Assembly: GCF_000003605.2 (NCBI RefSeq)
Contig: NW_003107100.1
Coordinates: 62,563 to 126,562, forward strand
Length of the DNA: 64,000 bases
Source: Saccoglossus kowalevskii
Lineage: Eukaryota; Hemichordata; Enteropneusta; Harrimaniidae
Direction of reading: 5' to 3'
Positions 39,601 through 54,600 of this stretch are shown in pieces. The position numbers and the translations under genes were made by a program. Below the pieces are notes generated by a model, which had not been told where the DNA came from, did not search any database, and saw only the letters and a program-made list of their open reading frames with translations. How positions within the stretch are numbered: the first letter of the stretch is position 1; the number at the start of each line of letters is the position of its first letter.

Positions 39601-42600
39601 ACACATCCATGGCAAATATTCCTGCAGTACACTGTTATATAGCGAGCCAGCATGACAGCTACCTCCCCGTGCAGTCAGTCAAGTTAAAACAGCTATGCAG
39701 GGCATGCAGTGACTAAGTAATTTCCATAGGGAATACCCATACAATCATGAATATTATATTATGTTGACAATACATGTAACAAAAATACTAAGTATATCCT
39801 TAAAATGTATAAATTAAATTTTCAAGTTTCTTGCCCCGAAAGTTGTATATTAATATATTTATTAAATAAAATAAAATATTAATTACATTTTTGATTTGAT
39901 ATTATTATTAATTTTTTTTTTTTTGGTTTTGAAAATTACTTTAAATAAATTTACAAAATTGCATGTTGCTTTGTTTTGTTAAAAATGATTCAATCCAGAT
40001 TAACTAAATGTTAAAATAATGAAATAATTATAAAAGGCTTTCCAAATAATTAAAATCAGTTTTTATCAGATTTAAATGATTTAATAACAAGTCTTTTAAA
40101 TAAAAAAATTTAAATGAAGTAGGAAGATTAATGAAACATATCTCATATTCAACCCAAGAGGGCACACTCACATCAACAAAGTAATATCTCTTTCATTCTC
40201 ATGCAAATCATTCCAATAACAAAACACATAAACAATTCAAATCAATAATCTACCTTTCCATTTTCTAGTTCCTTTGTTGGTTTTGACTTTGATGATCGGC
40301 TGTCATCTTTGGCACTACGATGTGATCGGACAGACGCAGAATCATCTACAAAAACATAAAGAAAACAATAAATACGGCAGGCAACATAGAGTAAATTTGA
40401 CGTGCCTGAAGACATACCAAAGATTGACCTTAATATGGTCTTTCCCGCGTAATCTATTAATGCAAAAACATCCAAATTCAGGCCTGAACATCACAGAGGG
40501 CTCGTAAACTTTAATACATATACACAAACATCACAGAGGGCTCATAATCTCACAGATTCTATCAACTAATACGTAGGAATGTGAATGCTTTGACTACTAC
40601 TCTGACAGATGGACAGCTAATAACCAAAATCAAACTTGAAAACATCTTCACTGTTCGGTGTTAATGAAAGAACAGATTTATTTACTAATACACCCCTTGA
40701 AAATAAAAAGAATGAAAATTAAAATCGTCCTATCAAAGTTTGTAACATTATCTTGCTCTCAACACTCATCTGTAATACAAGCCCTCGTAAATTAAAAAAT
40801 TGTATTTATTGTATGCCGGATCACATTATAGGTAATGCACAACTAATAGAGAAAATACAGTGTTCATATTTATGTTGAACTATTTATCAGATTTTAAAAG
40901 ATGTGATTATATACACAGTAGTTACAGTATTCTTTTCCCACTACGTGTCACAATTCTATCTCAATGCGGATGTTTTTAATATGTTCAATTATTGATCAAT
41001 TTAATCTGGTTAGATTGAATAGATATGCTAAATTCTTTTTTTTTGTTTTTTTATATATCAAGACAAAGTATGTCTAGTTGATTTTTTTAACTAAATCACA
41101 GTAATATAAATTTTCCATCTCTCCTCCTCGTTGAGGCTTTCCATCCAAATACTAAGATATATGTAAGGGCCGAAACATCTAAAAACATGGGGGCTGTGGA
41201 CTGAAAATCATGTATTTGGAAACTATGTATGTTTTCACCACCAGACTTTCAGGCCCAAATTTGACTGCACTTGTTTTTATATTCTTTCATATTTCTGGAA
41301 ATGATATTTTGAGTCAAACAACAAAATTTGAGTCAATTTCCAGTCTTTCATCAGTGTTTGTTTTTTTGTCCCAATTTTCTGAAAGAAAGTGCGTACTATA
41401 AACAAGACTAATTTGTGAATTTGTGATGAAAAGAGGGAACTGGTGAGGAAAAGATTAATATTACGGTTTAAAACAAGCCCATTTATGTCTGTAACCGAAA
41501 ATAAGTTTGAAATGTCATTTACGAACAACAAATAAGCAATCTCTGATTTTCTTAACGTCATGTATTGATTATGCTTCACAATGAGAATCAATTGGCATAT
41601 GATGCATAATAATTAATTAATTAAAATCATTATTTATTCTACTATTTCATGAATTTTATGCACAGTTATATATAAATACTAAATATTTTAAACTAACTAA
41701 ATAAAAAAATATCTAAAGCTATTTGAGTAAGTATGTACATAACTAATTAATTAATTAATTAACTAAAATGAAAATAAATAAATTAAAAATGATACAATGT
41801 AACAATTATATACAGCTTAAATCAAGGCAGCTATCATGCATACAAACATCAGCTGAATTTATGTAACCAGTAAAAGATACATCTAACTGTATACAAATCA
41901 TCCTTATAAACATGCATTACCTTTGTTACATGTTTCAAATATATGCACTATATAAAAAAATATGTTGAATGTTATGTTTCACACATATATATGACCGTGT
42001 TGTCAAACATGTTTTGATTTGCATATTGTTATGTAAGCATTATGTTCATAGTATATTGTGATAGATGTTTATGTAATATTCATGTTGTGAATTGAGTTAT
42101 GTGTTATACAGAACAGAATAACCTGTTGTCGAGAGGTAACCCAGTACATAGCACATAACTGACCATGGAAACCATGCATAGATGCCCTCATTGTCTCTAA
42201 TGGCACTCTCACCTTCACTTTCTGACATAGTTAGTCGTTTAATCTCGGCGCTATAAGAAAGATCCTCAACACCAACTACAACGGCATCCCAAAACTGTTC
42301 GAACAAATCGTCATCCCCTTCTATATATCCTGCGTAAAAAATACCCAAATAAAGGAACAACTATCGAACATACGAGACATGGTACGTCTCATGCTTGCAC
42401 AAGAGAGTCATTTGAAGAACTTGCATGGTGGATTGAAAGACGAGCAACAACGAACACCACAATGACCAATCAAGTACCAAGAGGTATGGAAATTGACGTA
42501 GAAGTGACCAGAGAATGCGACTTGAGGATGACAAGAGAAGAAATTTGATACAGGTGACAACCAAGTCAGTAGGGGTAGCAGTGACCAGAGACTGTGCTAT

Positions 42601-45600
42601 AAACCACAATTGACCAGAGTGACCGAAGTGTGCAAGGACAAGAGAGTATAGGTTGACCAAATAGTGTCTGGATTGAGGTCAGCCAGAGGACAAATTGACC
42701 CAATGGTGGTAACCAAGATGAACGCCGACAGTTAGTGGACACGCACATTTTTATAACTGACAAATAAACAACATGCAACTACCATGCAGCATGCAGTTAC
42801 CATGACAACATGTCAAATAAAACAATTAAATAAAAAATATGTGGATATTAATACAGCAATTGTTGGGTTATGAGGGACAGATGGAATCATGGTCTTCACG
42901 CAAGACCTACCTGTGTCAACTGACTTGACCGATTCCGAGGGTTTTTTAAGTTTTCGAACAGCATAATCCAGTGAAAAACCCTCAAGAAAATCATCAACTA
43001 ATACAGTAAATGAATGCAAAAAACAATACAGAATACAAAAAAGAAACAGAAACAAAAATATGAAATGCAGTGATATTAAGATGCGACACCACGATTAACA
43101 TTATTAGAATTAGTGGCAGACATACAATATGAGTGTTAGTTATATCATGAGTGAACTCTTAAAAAGAAGCGACATCGTTCCAATGATTACAAGCAATTCC
43201 TCATGCAATTTAACACCCCCTTAACATTCTTCTAAAAGGTTAAAATTGTCTTCCTTAATACCCTCTCCCCCTTATGTTTCATACAGTGTCACACGTTACC
43301 TCTAGAAACGTCATCTAGTACCCCTTCAGCAGCCAACGAAGCAGACACAGAACTAGCTTTCCGTTTCTCGTCTTGTTTCCGTGGCGTCATGCTACCATTG
43401 TCACCAAACCCTTCATCTGAGAGGCTTTCTGGGGATGTCTGGATCGCAATTTCCACTTTGGGAGAGCCAGCTCTCCGGCTAGTGGCATCATGTCTCAAAG
43501 AGCTCAGCTCCTGAGAAAGCTTGCTAAATGTTTCTGTTTGTTCGCCACATTTGCGTTCGAGTTCCTGCACTTTGTGTTCCAGCTGATCTACAGCATGTCT
43601 GTGTGTCTTCTTTGCCGCTTCCTGCTCCTGAAATTAATTTAAAGTAGGTTTACAACATTTGTATAAATATGTAAGAATATGTAATTCTTTATTTTAGAAC
43701 TTATTTTGGGAGTTTTATATGAAACTTATTTCACTGATTTTTGATGAGTTAAATGTGAAAATATAAAAACAGAAAAGTATATTCGCCAGATTTTATATTT
43801 CACTAAATCTGCCAATCAGGGAAAATATTTATGTTGGGGAATTGTTGTGAAAGTATTTCAAAGTAGTCGTGTAATATTAGCGATAGGTAGTAGATACAGT
43901 GTACTTAACCACCCTGTAATTCATATCAGTGTTTGGAGACAAGCACCTGAACCAATCCCCTCTTAAATTAATGTAAAACTAATTTTCACTATTTTGATGT
44001 TTTGAGCAATTCCACTGGATTTTCATGAATTTGGCTGGAGTAATAATGAGTTTTATTGTTATTCTACATGGATTAAATTTAGCGAATTTCACTTATCAAC
44101 AAAAATGACAAAGTTAAAAACCAGTGATCAGATTTGCTGAAGATAAAAATGTATGCTAAAACTGTTCATTGATTTAATTTTTATTTGGTGTGTGGTTTTT
44201 ACCTTCTCTTTTTTTCATCACAAAATAGTCCTGTTGATAGTCTGCACTTTCCTTCAGAAGACTTGGAGAAAAGTAGCCACATTTTTTGAGTAAAAACTGA
44301 AAATTTACTAAAATTTTGTCTGTTGGCTCAAAAATTAGTGTTCATTTACAGAAATATTGAAAAATACAAGGAAAAAGTACAGTATTCATCTTAAACTTTT
44401 TTAAGAGACAGTAAATAATCTGATGTTAGAGGGCAGTATTCATTTCTGAGGGCAGTATTCATCTGAGAGAATTATTCATCTCAGATGATAGAGGGCAGTA
44501 TTCATCTCTGAGGGCAGAATTTACATCTGGTGAGAGGGCAGTACTCCCTTTTGATTATAGAGGGCAGTATTCATTTCTGGAGCAGAATTCACATCTGGTG
44601 AGGGAGCAGTACTCCCCTCTGATGATAGAGGGCAGTATTCATTTCTGGAGCAGAATTCACATCTGGTAAGGGGGCAGTACTCCCCTCTGATGATAGAGGG
44701 CAGTATTCATTTCTGAGGGCAGTATATTTTTCTGATTTGTCACTATTGATGTTATATTGTACAAACAAATATGCACTTGATGAAACAAGACGACAGAACA
44801 GACATTTGCCTCCAGCATGCAGAGAATAATTGACATTTCTCAAATCCCAAAAATAAATTTTAACTTTACAAAAAGGAAATAAATGCAATTGCTTTGTGTC
44901 CCCAGGGCCATGAGATGATCGTCAAACACAACGTGAAGATAGGATTGATTTGTTGTCAAAGAATTCACTGGAACTATGACATTTGTCTCTGTACAATAGG
45001 GTGATATTTCAACCATGATGAAAGCAAGAATGGATTCAGAGTTGGGATTACCATACGCAAAAACTAATCAACTTATTTAATAGAAGGTACGCTTCAATTT
45101 CTATGTGTACTTTCTCAGTTAATTTTTTTAATGTCGTCAGCAACAATCACAAAAAGGCAAGAGATGTCAACAAAAAACAAATTTAGATTAAAATGAAAGG
45201 AAGAAAAAAAAACGGCTATCATTTGCAGACGCACACATTCTTTTGTGCGTAGATCATTGATGCATATACGAAAGCATAATGCCAATTAAGGCCACAATTT
45301 GCAGCAACAAATTTAGGGCTTGTAAGCAATAAATAAATGACAAACATTGACTCAGATGCACGACTCATTTTGAAAATTAAGCTTGAAAACCAGTACCAGG
45401 ACCTTGAACTGTTAGTGACTGCAATATCATTTAATACCATTGTGTTTATTAATAATAGAACTGTCATAACTGGGGAATTATTCATGATGGAGTTTTTGAT
45501 TAGAAATACAAGAAGTACAGATGAACTTTCACGCTTTTGTTTGCTATTCAAATACATGGATTACATTTTGCTCAGGTGTTGCAGTTTCAATAAAATATCA

Positions 45601-48600
45601 CAGTTGAATCTGAAAGTATCTTCTTAATATTGAGTTTTTTAATTTTGTCATAGTTGAAATAAGTTAGCAAACGGGTTAAGGTGGAATAGTGTTTGAATTT
45701 GCATCTTATCAAATTTTTGAAAAATTACAAAATCAATCACAATCATCCCAGATTTCTCCTTATTTTATTATAAATGGTCAATATTCAGGCTTTAAAGTTT
45801 CATTCCTATTTCACAAAATATGTGTATTATTACTCCCAGAACAAGCTTAAAAACATAAAACAGTTGTTTTCACTAAAAATTAAAATCTCACCCTGACGTT
45901 TCCAGACATTTCATTTTGAGAGTACTTGAAGTTCTTATCCTTTCAGACAAACATGCATGTACCTACAATGTAACTGACATTTCAGGAGAAATAAAGCCAC
46001 CTAACTGACATTTCAGGAGAAATAAAGCCACCTAACTGACATTTCAGGAGAAATAAAGCCCTCTAACTCAGCCAATTTCATATTCTGCAGTTAATTTCTC
46101 ATTACTTATCCACAATCTTAACAAGTATGTTTCTCATAGATTCGCAAAATAGGAATGGAATTTTAAAAATTCTATAAAATTTAGTATCAGTAAATTCTTT
46201 CGTAATTTTCAGTCCTTATTGCGGCGGAAATAAAAAGACAGTAGCACTGGATACTGTAATATGACATCCTGCTCTTAAAATGATAAATAAATATTCATGA
46301 CGCAAAGAAAATGAAACAAGAAATCGTTTAATCCATTAAACTTAAAGTAGAGTACTAACCAACACAACATAAAACCAAAATTACCATAAATTGTGACCAC
46401 AACAGATTTGGAATCATAGCTTTTTTACACTACTTATTAGAATGATTTTATCACCTACAGCAAACGACAAATTTTAATAGGGGTATTTTGCTTGTATAGA
46501 AATGATGCTGCTTCACACCAATCAATTTCTATGCACAAATAAGAAGGTGCGTCACCCAATCACATGGTGTTTTACTTTGCACCAATACAAATATGGGTTT
46601 ATACCCTGCACCAATCAAAATGTGTGTTACTTTGCACCAAACAAAATTTGTGTCACTTTGCACTAATCAAAATTTGTGTTACTTTGCACTAATCAAAATT
46701 TGTGTTCCTTTGAACCAATCCAAAATGTTTTACTTAGTACCAATTAGAAGGCTAGTTAATTTACACTGACAAGTAGGCAACTTTGCATCAATTGGTTGTT
46801 ATTTATCTCCAGCCAGTGGGCTTTGTCCCAATTGATAGGAGGGTGAATTGTTCCTCATCAATAAACATGCCCCATTAAGTATGCATCAACAACTATGAGT
46901 TCTACTGTCTCAATGTTACTGTAGCCATCTACACTATAAAGCATGTAGTCACGACAACGATTCTTAACCCACTCTGACCACTTGCGCTGACCCAACTCCA
47001 ATCCCCTCAAACCCTGACTATACAACACACAAATATCTATTTGATCCATTCCAAGTTTAAAAATATAATCCACGACTAATTTATCAAAGATGAACTGAAT
47101 GCCAAGTCAGTCTCTGGAGTGCAATATACCACATCACAAAGACAGCGAAACTGACAAGACATGAACATAAAGATTTACTTTAAGCATAGAAATCAGTCAT
47201 TACCGAGGGTTTATAGCTTCCAACTTAATTTGCATTCAACATGTCAAGTTCAAGAGTATTACGATGATAATAACATTGGATATGCTCTGAGATGTGAGCA
47301 CTACGCATGAATGCAAGCTATAGGGAACACACATGATGTGACAAGCACCTATGCGACAAGAAGTCACGTGGGATCAGTCCAAACTTTTTTTTCTTTAAAG
47401 TAATTTAATTATTTAAATTATTATTGATAATTAATTATTATGTAAACTAAATAAAGAGTTTAATTTTTTTTTTCTCAAATTAGTTTAATATGGGTGCAAG
47501 GAAAGGACTGTTCCAGCTATTCTGTTATAGTTTATGATAGGTTTTACTGTGAACTAGTTCTATTGACCAGATAGTAGGTACACACAATTTGCAAGATGCA
47601 ATGTACACTGCATGTGTATCAACATAATTGGTCAATGCAAGCCTGAGAAACTGATATTGACATAGATATCCCAATATGTATCACAAAAATTATAAAGCCT
47701 ATATGAAGTAAAAAATGGCCACCAGTCGGCCATGATTCATCATAGATGTATGTAATGTATAAATATAGCATACATTTTTCTAATAATAATTACAATGTTC
47801 ACATAACAGTAAAAACGTCACAGACACGACATATAGAACATTATAAAAACATTTAGTACAGGAGATAATCATTCCAACAACGGTGCCAACGCACCCCATT
47901 TTAAAACATACTTTGTTTCGTTCAAGAATTTTTTTTCAATAGATTTCTCTTTGTACATTGTTGGCTGCAATTGCTTAATGCACGTTTGCAGTGTTATCAC
48001 CATGGAGCGTAATTGTTCCATCAAGTTAGAAATTATGAGACAATTACCCGTACATGAGGAACATGAGACTGCGACATAAAGTATTTAATTCTTCTTATGG
48101 TAGAGGGTGTAGTCAAATTATTTGTGAAACATTTATGAATTGTCAGTTGTATTTTCTAACATTTTCATGAGACAAATTTGAGTAAAAAACCTGGGACAAA
48201 AAATTACACCATAAGGCAAATATTTCATGTCTTGTGTCTGATGAGAACACTGTTTGAGTTTGAGCTTTGGATCCACTGAACGCAAATTCATCCTTTTTTG
48301 TGCAAATGATGACCTATATATATATAATATAATAATTTGAGATGCCAGCATAGAGTTGCCATTTTAAACCAACCTGTTGTAGCTGCCGGATTTCGTCCTG
48401 CTTGGACTGAAGACTATTCCGAGCTTCCTGGTACTCAGCCTCAAGTTGTTTCCGCTTCTCAGCGGCGTCTTGCATATGCTACAAAGAAAATTCAGTCCAG
48501 TAATTTTGATAGAGCCAAGTGAGCAAATGTTTTTGTTTTGTTTTTCATTTATTTTTAATACCATGACGCCAGAAGTAGTGAAAAGATGATAAAATTGACA

Positions 48601-51600
48601 TGTAAAAAACAGAAAAGCATAATTTTATTAAAAAGTAGAAGATTGCAAAAAGCAGGAGGGATGTGTAGAGTAGAGAGAGGGTTTAGAATAAAGCAGAGAG
48701 AGGGGGGTAGTTAAATTAACCAATTAGAAATGCCAAGCTATAATTATTCATTTATTCTAAATCACCAAAAGTGACTAGCCAATCAGGAAAGCCCTTCTAC
48801 ATTTCTTGTAACAGCTGATTTAAAAAATGAACAAATTATTCTTCAAAAATTTTGGTACACAACTACAAAAAATAGCAGCAGAATTTTATTTTTTGTACCA
48901 CATGACTACTACAGTACTGATGATAGGTAGCATACCTTGATGGCTGCCTCCAGTTTGTCGACTGTATCTTTCAGGTTATCGCGGTCGTTAGATAAAGTCT
49001 GATTTTTGACTTCAATCTCTATCACTTGTTCTTGTAAACGTCTGCGATCTTCATTTATCTGTAAAAAAACAACCCAATTCCCTTGTCAGACATAAATGGT
49101 ATGTCATAGAGGTACAAAATGGCTGCTATGCTGAAAACTGTTTTAGAGAGACAAGTAAAGTCATAAGTGGGTGATAAACTCAAAAGCATGTAGTGTTGGA
49201 AATGTGTGATATTTGTTCAATTTATCTGAATCGAATCACAAACAATTCTGGCAAGCAAAACTTAATGATTTATAGTCTGTATTTTCATCACAAGAACAGT
49301 TTATTGAAGTAAACACTGCAACCAGGGCAAGAACTGTTCATTGCCGCAAACACCGNNNNNNNNNNNNNNNNNNNNNNNNNNNNNNNNNNNNNNNNNNNNN
49401 NNNNNNNNNNNNNNNNNNNNNNNNNNNNNNNNNNNNNNNNNNNNNNNNNNNNNNNNNNNNNNNNNNNNNNNNNNNNNNNNNNNNNNNNNNNNNNNNNNNN
49501 NNNNNNNNNNNNNNNNNNNNNNNNNNNNNNNNNNNNNNNNNNNNNNNNNNNNNNNNNNNNNNNNNNNNNNNNNNNNNNNNNNNNNNNNNNNNNNNNNNNN
49601 NNNNNNNNNNNNNNNNNNNNNNNNNNNNNNNNNNNNNNNNNNNNNNNNNNNNNNNNNNNNNNNNNNNNNNNNNNNNNNNNNNNNNNNNNNNNNNNNNNNN
49701 NNNNNNNNNNNNNNNNNNNNNNNNNNNNNNNNNNNNNNNNNNNNNNNNNNNNNNNNNNNNNNNNNNNNNNNNNNNNNNNNNNNNNNNNNNNNNNNNNNNN
49801 NNNNNNNNNNNNNNNNNNNNNNNNNNNNNNNNNNNNNNNNNNNNNNNNNNNNNNNNNNNNNNNNNNNNNNNNNNNNNNNNNNNNNNNNNNNNNNNNNNNN
49901 ACAACCAGGGTGAGAACTGTTCATTGATGCAAACACCTCAACCAGGGCAAGAACTGTTCATTTATGCAAACACCGCAACCAGAGTGAGAACTGTTCATTG
50001 ATGCAAACACCACAACCAGGGCGAGAACTGTTCATTGATGCAAAACACTGCAACCAGGGTGAGAACTGTTCGTTGTTGCAAACACCGCAACCAAGGCGAG
50101 AACTGTTCATTGATGCAAACACTGCAACCAGGGCAAGAACTGTTCATTGATACAAACACCACAACCAGGGTGAGAACTGTTCATTGATGCAAACACCACA
50201 ACCAGGGCAAGAACTGTTCATTGATGCAAACACCGCAGCCAGGTGAGAACTGTTCATTGATACAAACACCGCAATCAGGGTGAGAACTGTTCATTGATGC
50301 AAACGCCGCAACCAGGGCAAGAACTGTTCATTGATGCAAACACCTCAACCAGGGTGAGAACTGTTCATTGATGCAAACACCACAACCAGTGCAAGAACTG
50401 TTCATTGATGCAAACACCGCAACCAGAGTGAGAACTGTTCATTGATGCAAACACCGCAATCAGGGTGAGAACTGTTCATTGATGCAAACGCCGCAACCAG
50501 GGCAAGAACTGTTCATTGTCGCAAACACCGCAACCAGGGTGAGAACTGTTCATTGATGCAAACACCACAACCAGGGCAAGAACTGTTCATTGTCGCAAAC
50601 ACCGCAACCAGGGTGAGAACTGTTCATTGATGCAAACACCACAACCAGGGCAAGAACTGTTCATTGATGCAAACACTGCAACCAGGGTGAGAACTGTTCA
50701 TTGATGCAAACACCCTAACCAGGGCAAGAACTGTTCATTGGTGCAAACACCGCAACCAGAGTGAGAACTGTTCATTGATGCAAACACCCCAATCAGGGTG
50801 AGAACTGTTCATTGATGCAAACACCACAAGCAGGGCAAGAACTGTTCATTGATGCAAACACCGCAACCAGGGTGAGAACTGTTCATTGATGCAAACACCA
50901 CAACCAGGGCAAAAACTGTTCATTGATACAAACACCGCAACCAGGGTGAGAACTGTTCATTGATGCAAACACCACAACCAGGGCAAGAACTGTTCATCTG
51001 TTAGACTTCCTCAAAATAAAAAAAAAACATATCACTCTCTAAAAATTCATAAGAAGACAAATACTTTTATTTCAAAGAATCCCCATCAATAAGTTTTCTG
51101 ACAGCTAAGTTTAAACAACCAGCAGAAGGTTATTGATCTTTCTATCTGCCTCACTCTTCAAACAGTAAGTTGAACCCTGACCTTAGCCGATACCAGTAGT
51201 GGAAATAATTCTGTCTTGATACTTGTATAATGTACACCGTGGGGAAAACAAGATGTCGTGCATATCAGACACTTGCATAAAAGTACATACTTGATGTTAC
51301 TAGGATATAAATGTCAGGCACGTACTACATTTATGTTATTTATATTTTATAAAATGATTGCAACATGTTTAATTATCGAGAGAAATAACTTTCTGCGAAT
51401 TTCATCAGGGAAAACAACGAAAAGATTTTTCACAACAGTTCACAAATACCATAAAATTTCCATAATGCAAAAAATTAAAAAATTTATAAACTGTTATTAA
51501 AGTCTTAACGCTTAATAAATGTTTTCACTTTCATAAACTTGAGAGAGAATACAGTTTGTGACTAAGTTTATTGCAAAATAAAAAGCCATTGGCCCAAAAC

Positions 51601-54600
51601 GCAAATATTTTTTCATTTTATTAAGTTTATCAAATGGTAATGATGAAATACATTCATACTCTGCTTTTGAACTCATTTCTTGAACTAAAACTAAAACTTA
51701 AACTAAATTTGTAGGGGTTAGTGCAAAACCACAGAGGCAGAAAATCTGTTCTAATGCATACAGTGATAGAGAGGGCAAATAGCCAGAAAAATATATTCGT
51801 CTTCAATATCAAATTGATTGGGTTCAACACAGTATTCGCAAAATCTATTATCAAGAAGGTCATCCCTTTTCAATTCAGAATTGTGAGAACATCATAACCT
51901 CAATAACGCAGTAGTAAATTTTAAGACAAATATTTTTCTTGATAAAACGATGACTTAAAATTGTGATAGGAACTGAGGGAAGTGTCGTCGTCGTCGTGCC
52001 AGTCTTGTTGAGCACAATTTTTAATTCTGTGTGAACTTCAAAAAAAAAAAACTTTTTGACCGCACACCGTCAAAAATTAGGCTTTATGCCGAAGAGATCA
52101 TCTAGGGTCATGTGCTTCTACATGTAAATAGAACAAATCCAGACATCACAAATGCATTTCCTGCAAAGCAATGATTTTCTTTTTTAAGGATCACCTTTAA
52201 CCTTTAAACTTTACCCTGTATGACAAACTATCGTACATGCCGGATAATTTGATTACAAACTTAAACGAGATGATGTAGTGGCGCATAGCGATGAATGTAT
52301 CAAATAAACATTAATCTTGATATTCCAGGAAATGAAGGAGGAAACATCATATATTGCCATAGCAACATGAGTAATGTCATTCAGAAAAATTGAAAACAAG
52401 AACTCTGTGAAACAAAACTGTATACTGCACAGGTAATTGAATGCTTTAAATATAACTGACATGAAGAAGATGATAAGTTATAGTAAAGAAATAATAGTAA
52501 TCTAATAGTAAATTTTATTTTATCCACTGCCTTATTTGTATACTTGTTTGAATAATGTTTTTGTTGATGATTAAAAAAAATCAAAATGTTACCCCATTCT
52601 CCCATTATTTTATAACAAAAATCTAAAGTATTAAGTACGAAAAACATCAACATGATCATTTTGAATAAAAGGGTTTGATCCAACAAAAAAATGTTCATAA
52701 TGTCAGTATAATGTAATAGCAACATTCATCGAGGTACATGTATGACACATGATACTTCATATTCATACATATGTTCGTCAAATTTCTGTGTAATTTCTCT
52801 TAACACACTTGAAACAGAATGCAGATTATTTGCTTTAATATTATTCAAAAACATGTCAGCTATTTTGAAATAAATAAAGAAACAAAAAGCAACTGGTATT
52901 TTAGTCCGTTTACACATGTCCAAGAAATAATATCATCCAAATGCACACACAGATGGACTCAACATAAATTTTTTCTATTTTCATACAGGGACTAAAAAAA
53001 CAACTCATCTGGTTCTTATCTGAAAAGTTGAAAATTTAGATAAGAGGAAATGTAACTGCCATACTGGAAACACCATAGTCACTTTGCACCTGGGGCCTTA
53101 AGTTGAATTCAGGGGAAATCACAAGACATTTACTTTTACCAAACTTAGATATATTTTTTTCACTTTTCCATCAACCACCATAGCTGCATTGTGAAGTAAT
53201 GATTGAATAATCAATAAAATCTAATTATAGCAAGAGAGAAAAAAAAACTAAAAAAAAACTGTATTTTTGCAAAGAAGGCTATTCAAACTTCTGTAGAAAA
53301 AGCTGAATTTTCTCTAAAGTGTATACGACAGACGGCCATAGTGTGTTGTTGTTTACAAACAAGCATCTACCCATGTGCCTTTGCATTTTCAGTTTGCAGT
53401 ATTATCGTCGCTTAGGAATCAATTACCGTGTGTGTGCAGAAGACGATTATTTATACCGGTAGTTGTTTGAGTATTTTATGATTTAAAATGACCTAAAAAA
53501 AGGGCAGCAACCCTGCAACCCCACCCTGATTTAGCAGCTTTCTTGAGATTATGTATTGAGACAAATTAGGAATACATATAGCGCTATTGAACTTACAACA
53601 TTTCCATTAGTAGCATACTTCTGAAAATTTAGCACAAAGTACTCACAAACTACTTTCTCTTGGGTATTTGTATATCAGAAAACCATGCATTATTTTCATA
53701 TTATTACACGACTTATATTCAATCCACTTTCCAATCTCACCTGAATTAGCCTTTAACACCACTCTACAATCACTACGTTGATAAGTAAATTGCTTAGCAT
53801 ATTATTTCCAAGCCATACTTTGCATACGTTATCAGATTACGATTCAAATTCGTAGGCTATTCCGAAAATCAATCTTATTCAAACTCCATATAGCGTGAAA
53901 ATCGGGATTAATTTTCGCAAGGAACACGTTGTTTTTTTTGGAAATAAAAATATAAACAATTGAGGTTAGCGCTTTCATTTAGAATGTTTCTTCTCTGTTT
54001 GAAATTATAGCTGCGAAATGCTTAAATGCCTTGTTTTGGCGTGTAGACTTCGAGTAATATAAAAATTGTTGTTATCGCCACCCCCACCACATCTTAAATT
54101 AATTCTCATACAGTCAATTATAGGCATTTATCATGATATGCTATATAGCTGACGACAAACGGTCATATTAAATTTGTTTCGTCACAACAGGAGACCCGTC
54201 TTTTCTGAAAATCAGAATACCCTAGTTGTACATATGAATTTTTATTTGCATTTATACAAGTTTTTTAATTATCTATCCCAATCTTACATTAAATCAATCA
54301 CAAACTAAAAGTACTACTGAAGCCAGACAACGATAGATTGAAATCGCACACAGCCAATGCTGAACGTCTTTAATTCAAAAAAAATACTTGATCAAGATTA
54401 TCATTATTTAATCTGATATCCGATTATATCTCCTCATCCCCCAGTTTCAAAATTCCAAAATATCTGTGATAAAAACTCATCTTCAATTTAATGAATGTTA
54501 AATAAATGCTAAACGGTATTAACCAGACAGTTACTGATATTCTGATTCTGAATATAGCTGATCACAGTGAGCCACTAATAAAGCCAAAAGGAACTGTTTA

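Larger units (their letters stand above)
34086..40253 (-). other. Large RIM-BP intron (6.2 kb)
   Basis: Holds a CACTA/CACTG microsatellite (34497-34690), a 36-bp array (35836-35975), an 18-copy 30-bp minisatellite (36980-37519) and a candidate 33-nt exon (39552-39584). The rest is AT-rich with no coding signal. Confidence 0.6.
43628..48373 (-). other. RIM-BP intron (4.7 kb) rich in repeats
   Basis: Holds a worn MITE (43681-43870), a dispersed element copy (44199-44385), three tandem arrays (44428-44735, 45970-46066, 46545-46745) and a candidate 48-nt exon (45892-45939). The remainder shows nothing recognisable. Confidence 0.55.

Noticed and set aside
49301-49936. Long open frames on both strands
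   Set aside because: They run through 545 N and so are not real sequence.
49303-50997. CRISPR-like regular repeat
   Set aside because: Contiguous 37-bp units with no unique spacers, in an animal gene intron: a minisatellite.
53743-53765. Small exon with donor gtgagatt
   Set aside because: Contains a stop in phase 0, the only phase compatible with the flanking exons.
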